39,084 nucleotides of DNA from an uncultured Clostridia bacterium. GTDB taxonomy: Bacteria; Bacillota_A; Clostridia; TANB77; CAG-508. Shown in pieces: positions 33,870 through 39,084 of this stretch. Made by a program: the position numbers and the translations under genes. The notes beneath the pieces are model-generated. The model was not told where the DNA came from. It saw nothing but the letters and a program-made list of their open reading frames with translations, and ran no database searches. The stretch covers positions 1-39,084 of the forward strand of contig CALXSA010000008.1 in NCBI GenBank assembly GCA_944390995.1, read 5' to 3'. Position 1 is the first letter of the stretch. Each line of letters begins with the position of its first letter.

Positions 33870-34000
33870 AAAAACGCTCATTCCTTTCTATAGCATGATA
33901 AGATTACTTATAAAATTATATCACATGATTAATGTTTCGACAATATAATATACAAAGGTAGACAGAAAAATGTACCTAGATAAAATGGGAGGTAATAATT

Positions 34001-34150
34001 ATGTTGTGCGCATTGAAAAAGACATTAGCAGTTTGTTTAATTGGTTTGGGGCTAGGAATGTTGCTTGTGTTATTGCTCCCAATATCTGGCTGGCTATTTA
34101 TTATAGGAGTAGTAGTTGTTGCTGTTGGGCTTATGTGGCTGTGTGGATAA
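34001..34150 (+). CDS. 49-residue hydrophobic membrane peptide upstream of spoVM
   Basis: A short frame with a very strong GGGAGGTAATAATT ribosome site before the ATG. The product starts MLCALKKTLAVCLIGLGLGM and has two hydrophobic stretches (about 8-26 and 30-48) joined at a Pro-Ile-Ser-Gly turn, so it is probably a hairpin membrane peptide. A longer frame in another phase (start 33970) covers the same bases but has no ribosome site. It lies 27 bases before spoVM and is probably expressed with it; a sporulation role is inferred from this. I do not know a name for it. Confidence 0.7.
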   Translation: MLCALKKTLAVCLIGLGLGMLLVLLLPISGWLFIIGVVVVAVGLMWLCG

Positions 34151-34177
34151 TATATTCTAAGGAGGAGGTAAGTAATT

Positions 34178-34258
34178 ATGACTATAGTAGTTAAGAAAGT
34201 GCCTAAATTTTTAAGAGGGATTGTAAAATTACTTTTTGGAATAAAAGATAATACATAA
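34178..34258 (+). CDS. spoVM: Stage V sporulation protein M (SpoVM)
   Basis: A 26-residue frame with an AAGGAGGAGGTAAG ribosome site. B. subtilis SpoVM also has 26 residues, and with no gaps the two share Pro9-Lys10-Phe11-Leu12, Gly14-Ile15-Val16 and Gly21; the key helix-breaking Pro9 is in the same place. SpoVM is an amphipathic helix that senses the convex forespore membrane and anchors the SpoIVA coat platform. In B. subtilis spoVM also lies downstream of rsgA-rpe, so gene order supports the call. It is too short for most gene finders. Confidence 0.85.
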   Translation: MTIVVKKVPKFLRGIVKLLFGIKDNT

Positions 34259-34270
34259 GAAAAATATGCT

Positions 34271-34377
34271 CAAATTAAAAGAGTTCTATACCGCTCCATC
34301 TTGCTGGTACACATATTTTGTCCGCTCCAAGTTTTCGCGTAAAAAATATGTGTCCCACGTGGAGCTATTTTAATTTG
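34271..34377. repeat. Second full copy of the 73-bp hairpin element, nested in a 10-bp inverted repeat
   Basis: The core (34293-34365) equals 4207-4279 except for one base. The outer arms CAAATTAAAA (34271-34280) and TTTTAATTTG (34368-34377) are complementary and unlike those at the first copy. It separates spoVM from rsmE. Confidence 0.85.
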
Positions 34378-34425
34378 TGAATTGTGATTAATGCAAAAGT
34401 TATTCATAGTTTTTTCTTAAACTCT

Positions 34426-34453
34426 TTGAATTTGTGAGCAAATGTGGTATAAT
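34426..34453 (+). promoter_or_regulatory. Promoter of rsmE
   Basis: TTGAAT (34426-34431), 16 bases, TATAAT (34448-34453) within the extended -10 TGTGGTATAAT. The transcript would start near 34461, about 11 bases before the rsmE ATG, at an out-of-frame ATG. Confidence 0.6.
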
Positions 34454-34471
34454 ATTTGGCATGGAGGAAAT

Positions 34472-35215
34472 ATGTACAAGTTTTTTGTAAATAGTGAGCA
34501 GATATTTGAAAAGCAAATTGAGATTAATGGTAGCGACGTAAACCATATAGTTAATGTTCTAAGATTGAATATTGGAAATAAAATTATTGTGTGTGATAGG
34601 GAAAGCTCAATTAGCTATATTGCAGAAATAGAGAGCATAGATAAGGAAAGAGTTGTAGGAAATATTGTTGAAGAAGTTGAGGATACAACTGAGGCTGGAG
34701 TGAGCATAGATTTATTTCAGGGGTTGCCAAAGGCTGATAAGATGGAGTATATTATACAGAAGACTACAGAGCTTGGGGTTAAAAGAATTTTTCCTGTGGC
34801 AATGGATAGATGTATTGTTAAGATTGATGGCAAGTCTGAGGCAAAGAAACTAGATAGATGGCAGAAGATTGCCGAAGTTGCGGCAAAGCAGAGCAAAAGA
34901 GATGTTGTTCCTAAAATAGAAAATATTTTTAATTTAGAAAACATTTGCCAAAACATGGGTAAATATGATATTATATTATTAGCTTATGAAAATGAGAACA
35001 AAATTAGTTTGAAGGAAGAACTTAGAAATTTAAACAGAAACAAAGAACTAAAAATAGGTGTTGTAATTGGACCAGAGGGTGGTTTTTCTGAAGGTGAGGT
35101 TCAAAAACTTGTGAATGCTGGAGCAAGATGTGTGAGCCTAGGCAAGAGAATTTTGAGAACTGAAACTGCACCGATTGTCGCAATTGCAAACATAATATAT
35201 GAATTTGAGTTATAA
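34472..35215 (+). CDS. rsmE: 16S rRNA uridine-1498 N3-methyltransferase
   Basis: 247 residues starting MYKFFVNSEQIFEKQIEING, with GGAGGAAAT just upstream. An N-terminal PUA-like domain covers about 1-70, followed by a SPOUT methyltransferase fold with the knot motifs GVVIGPEGGFSEGEVQKL (about 196-213) and SLGKRILRTETAP (about 225-237). It methylates U1498 of 16S rRNA. In many Firmicutes rsmE follows prmA and dnaJ; here it stands alone with its own promoter and a very short leader. The frame is open a little further upstream, but the promoter and ribosome site fix the start. Confidence 0.95.
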   Translation: MYKFFVNSEQIFEKQIEINGSDVNHIVNVLRLNIGNKIIVCDRESSISYIAEIESIDKERVVGNIVEEVEDTTEAGVSIDLFQGLPKADKMEYIIQKTTELGVKRIFPVAMDRCIVKIDGKSEAKKLDRWQKIAEVAAKQSKRDVVPKIENIFNLENICQNMGKYDIILLAYENENKISLKEELRNLNRNKELKIGVVIGPEGGFSEGEVQKLVNAGARCVSLGKRILRTETAPIVAIANIIYEFEL

Positions 35216-35328
35216 GCATAGAACGGGCAATGTAGAAATGGTGACATTTTAAAGAAAATAAAATTTGGAGGAGAAATGGTTGAATTTTTTTAACCAGATT
35301 TGTGCCTTAGAAAGGAATGATTGTAAAA

Positions 35329-36498
35329 ATGCCAAAGAGTGCCGAAAAAGAGAAAGTAGAAGAAACAAAAGTGGAAAAAATTGAAGAACAAGAAAAAAAG
35401 ACTGCTCAAAAAAATGAGGAAAATAAAGCAGATGACGGAACTGCCAAAAAGAGTAGTGGAAGAAGTAATAAAGCGGGTTCTTCTAGTACCAAAACCAGTG
35501 GGGCTAAAAAGACTACAAAAAGTGCAGGAGCTACCTCGGGTGGAAAAAAGACCGCGAAAAGTAAAGAAAATGACAAAGGAGTATTACAAGAAAAAGCTAC
35601 AGGTACTGAGGAAGGTTCAAAAGAAACAGAAAAAGAAGCTGGCTCAAAGAAGAATACAAAGAAAACGACAACTGTGAAAAAAGAAAATGAGGAAATAGCA
35701 TCAGAGCAGGAAAAGAAATCTAAGAAAGCAGCTGCTAAGAGTGATAATGCAAAAGAAAACAAGACACCAAAAGAGACTGATGCTAAGAAAAAAAGCACTA
35801 CTAAAGGAAAGGCTGCTGACAAATCAAAAGTTATTGAATTGGAGACAGTAGGAGAGACTAAAAAAGTAGAGAAGGAAAAGCCTAAATCTGTAAAAGGAAA
35901 GCCAAGCAAAAAAGACAAAGGCCCTAATGTAGCTGGAGCAGATGCTGAAGCGGAAGAAAGTGCAGAACAAGAAGAAACTAAGATAATCGAGCTAAAAGAT
36001 GGAAAAGAACACGAAAAGCTAATTAAGTTTGAAGAAATAAAAAACATCTTCAAGAAAAAGAGAAAGCTTCCTAAAGAGGCATTGGGCACCGTTATAAAGC
36101 CTGTTTTCAACAACATAGTAGTAGCAATTATTGTAATGCTATATTTCATTTTCCTAATACTTGGCTTTTACAATATTGAAAATAGTGTATATGAAGTAGA
36201 TTTAAAAGTTTTCGCAATGTGCATACTATTTATTGCAATAATGTTATTGGAAAAAGCATATAGAGACGATAATGGAAAAATAGCGGCATTTGGAATAGAA
36301 GCGATAGTTATTTCCATAATAACATTGGGACTAATATATGTAAATCTTATGTTTTCATCAAGCTACATAATTACAGTACTAATAGCTTCGTACATTTTAG
36401 CAATTTACTATGTGGCAAAGAGTATAGTACTTTATCAAAAAGGCAAAAACAAATATTTTGTTGACAACATGAAAGAAATTATGAACACTGATGAGTAA
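35329..36498 (+). CDS. Lysine-rich (histone H1-like) protein with four C-terminal membrane segments
   Basis: About 389 residues from ATG 35329; the ATG at 35317 touches the AGAAAGGA ribosome site. Residues 1 to about 230 are low-complexity Lys, Ala, Glu, Ser and Thr, including SGAKKTTKSAGATSGGKKTA, similar to bacterial histone H1-like tails. The part from about 255 has four hydrophobic segments (NIVVAIIVMLYFIFLILGF first) and a short polar end. The tail should be cytoplasmic; it may bind nucleic acid or ribosomes, which is inference from composition only. The next gene, remA, follows 15 bases later and is probably co-transcribed. I know no family name. Confidence 0.6.
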   Translation: MPKSAEKEKVEETKVEKIEEQEKKTAQKNEENKADDGTAKKSSGRSNKAGSSSTKTSGAKKTTKSAGATSGGKKTAKSKENDKGVLQEKATGTEEGSKETEKEAGSKKNTKKTTTVKKENEEIASEQEKKSKKAAAKSDNAKENKTPKETDAKKKSTTKGKAADKSKVIELETVGETKKVEKEKPKSVKGKPSKKDKGPNVAGADAEAEESAEQEETKIIELKDGKEHEKLIKFEEIKNIFKKKRKLPKEALGTVIKPVFNNIVVAIIVMLYFIFLILGFYNIENSVYEVDLKVFAMCILFIAIMLLEKAYRDDNGKIAAFGIEAIVISIITLGLIYVNLMFSSSYIITVLIASYILAIYYVAKSIVLYQKGKNKYFVDNMKEIMNTDE

Positions 36499-36513
36499 AA
36501 GAGGAGGTAAACT

Positions 36514-36774
36514 ATGCAGTTAATTAATATAGGTTTTGGTAATATCGTGGCTGCAAACAGAATAATAGCAATAGTTAGCCCTGAATCTGCACCAATTAAG
36601 AGAATTGTGCAGGAAGCAAAAGATGATGGCTCTGCAATAGATGCCACATATGGAAGAAAAACAAGAGCAGTAATAATTATGGATTCGGGCCACATAGTTC
36701 TTTCATCTGTACAGCCAGAAACTGTTGCAGGAAGACTAGAAAAAGATGGAGAAGATACTGTGGGGGCAGAGTAA
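36514..36774 (+). CDS. remA: RemA-family DNA-binding regulator (DUF370)
   Basis: An 86-residue protein with an AGAGGAGGTAAA ribosome site, starting [20 protein letters not shown]. The family motif continues with [11 protein letters not shown] and the block [20 protein letters not shown]. In B. subtilis RemA binds DNA as a multimeric ring and activates biofilm matrix and osmoprotection genes; in Clostridia it is widespread and its targets are not known. The neighbours rpoZ and gmk are the same as in B. subtilis, although there the order is remA-gmk-rpoZ. Confidence 0.95.
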   Translation: MQLINIGFGNIVAANRIIAIVSPESAPIKRIVQEAKDDGSAIDATYGRKTRAVIIMDSGHIVLSSVQPETVAGRLEKDGEDTVGAE

Positions 36775-36888
36775 GTAATTTATAATTACGATAATATTTT
36801 AAGTTTTGAGTTATCAATATGTATTAAATTGTGATGCATAACAGAATTCAAACTTATTCATTATATATTTTTTAGGGGGAATTGAGAA

Positions 36889-37077
36889 ATGATAGTTAAA
36901 CCAACTGTAAAGGAATTATTAACAAAAGTTGACAACAGATTTGAATTAGTTGTAGTAACAGCTAAAAGAGCCAGACAAATAGCTAATGGACAAGAAGTGC
37001 TAACAAGTGTAGATGCTGAATCTCCAGTAACACTTGCTGCAAACGAAATTGCTGAGGGAAAGGTGAATGTATGTTAG
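36889..37077 (+). CDS. rpoZ: DNA-directed RNA polymerase subunit omega
   Basis: A 62-residue omega subunit, close in length to Firmicutes homologues. Motifs are VDNRFELVVVTAKRARQI near residues 15-32 and SPVTLAANEIAEGKV at the end. It wraps the C-terminal tail of beta-prime and stabilises RNA polymerase. Its last seven bases overlap the start of gmk, so translation is coupled. The ribosome site is AGGGGGAATTGAG. Confidence 0.93.
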   Translation: MIVKPTVKELLTKVDNRFELVVVTAKRARQIANGQEVLTSVDAESPVTLAANEIAEGKVNVC

Positions 37078-37646
37078 TTTTATTATCAGGTGTATCTGGA
37101 GCAGGAAAGGACACTATAAAAAAGCAACTAATTTCTAGAATGAACAATGTAGAATCTTTACCATCATACACAGATAGAGCGCCTAGAGCAAATGATATTC
37201 CAGGCGTTACATACAATTTTGTGGATACAGAAGAATTTGAAAGAATGATAAAAGATGGTGAGCTATATGAATACAGTGTTCACCACGAGCATTATTATGG
37301 GACTTCTAGAAAGTTGATGAACGAAAAAATAAGAGAAGGCAAAATAATTGTTAAAGATATTGAAGTAAATGGCGTTGAAAATTTATTGACATTGCTCAAA
37401 GATGAGGTAAAAATAGTAACCATTTTTTTAAGAGTGCCAAAAGAAATATTAAGAGAAAGATTACAAAAAAGAATTGACAAGCCAAGCCTAAAAGAGATAC
37501 AATTGCGCTTAAACAGGTTTGATTATGAAGAATCAAAGATTGGAATGTATGATTATATAATAAAAAACAACGATTTAGAAAAGACTGTACAAATAATTAT
37601 GACAATCATCGAAAACGAGTATAACTTAACAGAAGCAGAATTTTAA
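37071..37646 (+). CDS. gmk: Guanylate kinase (divergent)
   Basis: A 191-residue P-loop kinase overlapping rpoZ by 7 bases. The P-loop is GVSGAGKDT, with Asp where Ser or Gly is usual. The GMP-binding part reads SYTDRAPRANDIPGVTYNF, with Thr-Asp-Arg for Thr-Thr-Arg, followed by HHEHYYGTS and IVKDIEVNGV (Glu for the usual Asp). The lid region LRERLQKRIDKPSLKEIQLR is present. Gmk converts GMP to GDP with ATP and is normally essential. The gene order supports the call; several small changes at conserved places suggest an altered rate or preference, not loss of function. Confidence 0.88.
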   Translation: MLVLLSGVSGAGKDTIKKQLISRMNNVESLPSYTDRAPRANDIPGVTYNFVDTEEFERMIKDGELYEYSVHHEHYYGTSRKLMNEKIREGKIIVKDIEVNGVENLLTLLKDEVKIVTIFLRVPKEILRERLQKRIDKPSLKEIQLRLNRFDYEESKIGMYDYIIKNNDLEKTVQIIMTIIENEYNLTEAEF

Positions 37647-37666
37647 GGAAAAAGGAACGGTTGTAT

Positions 37667-38938
37667 ATGGAAAACACAAAAGCTAAACAAGTTAATGTAA
37701 ATTTATATACAAAATACAAGATGTTTTCATGGGATTTGCTATTCTATTATGCAATCATATTCTTATTTTTTACGCAAACAAAAGGAATTAGTGCAGCAGA
37801 TGTGCTACTGGCAGAGTCGTTTTATCCCCTGTTTAAGATAATATTTTTAGTACCAGCAACAGTACTAATTAACGCATTGGGAAAAAGAAAAAGCTTAATC
37901 ATAGGAAACGGCTTTGTCTTTTTGTCGATTTTTACATATATAGTTGGAAACAATTTTGCATTTATAGTTGTAGGAGAGTTGCTCTCAGCAATAGGCTTCA
38001 TAATAAAAGGTATTTGCGAATCTAACATGATATACGATTCACTTGAGAGTAACTCAACAAGAGGCACCAGATTTTCGGAAATAGAAGGAAAAGGCACATC
38101 ATATTACTATTATGTTGAAGGAATATCAGCGATAATAGCAGGTTTTCTATTTGCTGTAAATGGCTATATACCTATGTTTTTGTGCCTTGGTGTAACAATA
38201 TATGCCACATATCTTTCAACAAAATTCAGAAATATAGACGAAAAGCAAAAAATAAATATTTATGGAGTACATAAAGAAGTCAAAGACTTATTCAACTCGT
38301 TTAGGTTATTCGGTAGGTCGCCAAGACTTAAAAACTTAATCTTCTTTGGTGCACTTATTTCAGCAGTGATATTATCACTTACAATGCTTAGAAGCAGCAT
38401 AATGCAAGACGTCGGAATTTCATCAGAATACTTTGGAATAATATTCGCAGTACTTGGACTAATTTCAGGAATTGCAGCAAAAAACGAATTTAGAGTGCAT
38501 AAAAAATTCAGAAACAAAACACTAGCAAGCCTTGCACTGCCGCTAGTTTTCTCATGCATAATACTAGGAGTAGTATGCCAGTTAAGCAGCAACTTTGTGC
38601 TTAATGTTAGCATTGTATTAATAATGTTTTTAATACAATATATTGTTAGAGGCCCATTCTACCCACTAATTAAGCAATATTTAAACAACTTCACAACAGT
38701 AAGCTTGAGAAATAAAATATCATCATCATTTAACTTGCTAGAAAATGTGCTTAGATTTGCAATTACATTCATAGCATCGGCACTATTAAGAATAACCACA
38801 ACAGCTAATACTTTTACAGTGTTAGGCTGTCTACTTGCCGTAGTCGTAATTCTTATGCTTGACAACATGAAAACAAAAGTCGGCCTCAGACCAGACCAAT
38901 ACTCAGCACGCGACAAAAACATAATGGAGTTGAAGTAG
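37667..38938 (+). CDS. Major facilitator superfamily transporter
   Basis: About 423 residues from ATG 37667 (AAAGGA ten bases upstream). It has about twelve hydrophobic segments in two halves joined by a charged loop at about 180-215 (STKFRNIDEKQK, then KDLFNSFRLFGRSPRLKN). The first half contains an MFS-like loop (INALGKRKSLIIGN) between segments 2 and 3. It follows gmk by 20 bases, so it may share that transcript, although the function seems unrelated. Substrate unknown; a drug or metabolite exporter is possible. The end of the gene is followed by repeats up to the window edge. Confidence 0.85.
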   Translation: MENTKAKQVNVNLYTKYKMFSWDLLFYYAIIFLFFTQTKGISAADVLLAESFYPLFKIIFLVPATVLINALGKRKSLIIGNGFVFLSIFTYIVGNNFAFIVVGELLSAIGFIIKGICESNMIYDSLESNSTRGTRFSEIEGKGTSYYYYVEGISAIIAGFLFAVNGYIPMFLCLGVTIYATYLSTKFRNIDEKQKINIYGVHKEVKDLFNSFRLFGRSPRLKNLIFFGALISAVILSLTMLRSSIMQDVGISSEYFGIIFAVLGLISGIAAKNEFRVHKKFRNKTLASLALPLVFSCIILGVVCQLSSNFVLNVSIVLIMFLIQYIVRGPFYPLIKQYLNNFTTVSLRNKISSSFNLLENVLRFAITFIASALLRITTTANTFTVLGCLLAVVVILMLDNMKTKVGLRPDQYSARDKNIMELK

Positions 38939-38949
38939 ACTTGCAAGAT

Positions 38950-39076
38950 AGGTTTTTTCGTTTTGGGGACAGGTCTCGAATTAAGCTGCTTGGACGTTGG
39001 GGACACTCCTTTTTGTCCACGTTCTTGTACTTTTGGGACACTCCGGTCTGTCCCTTTTGTCCAAGTTTTTGTACGA
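38950..39076. repeat. GGGGAC repeat cluster at the right edge of the window
   Basis: Contains TTTCGTTTTGGGGACAGGTC, then TTGGACGTTGGGGACAC, then a further GGGACAC unit and TCTGTCCCTTTTGTCCAAG in inverse orientation. Both flank types of the family (CGTTTT and TTGGACGTT) occur side by side. The cluster may continue beyond the window. Confidence 0.75.
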
Positions 39077-39084
39077 TAAAGAGT

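Noticed and set aside
33970..34194. 74-codon plus-strand frame
   Set aside because: It overlaps the 49-codon membrane peptide in another phase. It has no ribosome site, whereas the frame at 34001 has a perfect one and a sensible hydrophobic product.
35406..36149. 247-codon open frame on the minus strand rich in Phe, Ser and Val
   Set aside because: It is the complement of the Lys/Ala/Glu-rich tail of the plus-strand gene; the composition follows from reversed lysine codons.
1..39084. tRNA or rRNA genes
   Set aside because: No T-loop or acceptor-stem patterns or rRNA-like stretches were noticed on reading both strands; this was not checked with a dedicated program.

Overview
The window is AT-rich chromosomal DNA from a Gram-positive, endospore-forming member of the Clostridia, probably an uncultured gut-type lineage. 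Evidence for this is the strong AAAGGAGG-type ribosome sites, extended -10 promoters, SpoIVB and SpoVM homologues, a MurT-type ligase, a PASTA kinase/PP2C pair, and the B. subtilis-like order rlmN-PP2C-kinase-rsgA-rpe followed downstream by spoVM. No phage, plasmid, CRISPR, tRNA or rRNA was seen.

Layout. (1) Positions 1-8652 hold a Tad/type II-like secretion or pilus locus: the 3' end of a TadA/CpaF ATPase, a fused TadB-TadC membrane protein, five small related pilin-like proteins (four begin Met-Glu-Asn-Ala with no leader), a TadE/F-like membrane protein and a large anchored surface protein. (2) Positions 8751-11254 hold spoIVB and a membrane-anchored transglutaminase-like protein that appears split by a frameshift. 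(3) Positions 11274-20231 hold dnaE behind a structured leader, an ABC exporter pair of MacB/FtsX type, and rplU-rpmA behind an L21-type leader. (4) Positions 20244-21872, minus strand, hold dapB and an HD-domain protein. (5) Positions 22221-25440 hold murT, a GatD-like partner without its catalytic residues, and a class B sortase. (6) Positions 25628-31355 hold rlmN, the PP2C phosphatase, the PASTA kinase, rsgA and rpe. (7) Positions 31498-33869, minus strand, hold a bactofilin-like membrane protein, a 40-residue Cys-rich protein and nth. (8) Positions 34001-38938 hold a 49-residue membrane peptide, a 26-residue SpoVM, rsmE, a lysine-rich membrane protein, remA, rpoZ, gmk and an MFS transporter.

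The intergenic spaces carry two families of short palindromic repeats. One is built around GGGGACAGGTCTC or GGGGACAC; the other is a 73-bp hairpin bounded by GCTCCA and TGGAGC. Several copies sit inside the loop of another inverted repeat.

The best candidates for new biology are the leaderless pilin-like family with the fused TadBC protein, and the MurT/GatD pair in which all three glutaminase triad residues appear lost. The repeats nested in hairpin loops, a set of promoters with an ATG at the predicted transcription start, and the structured dnaE leader follow.
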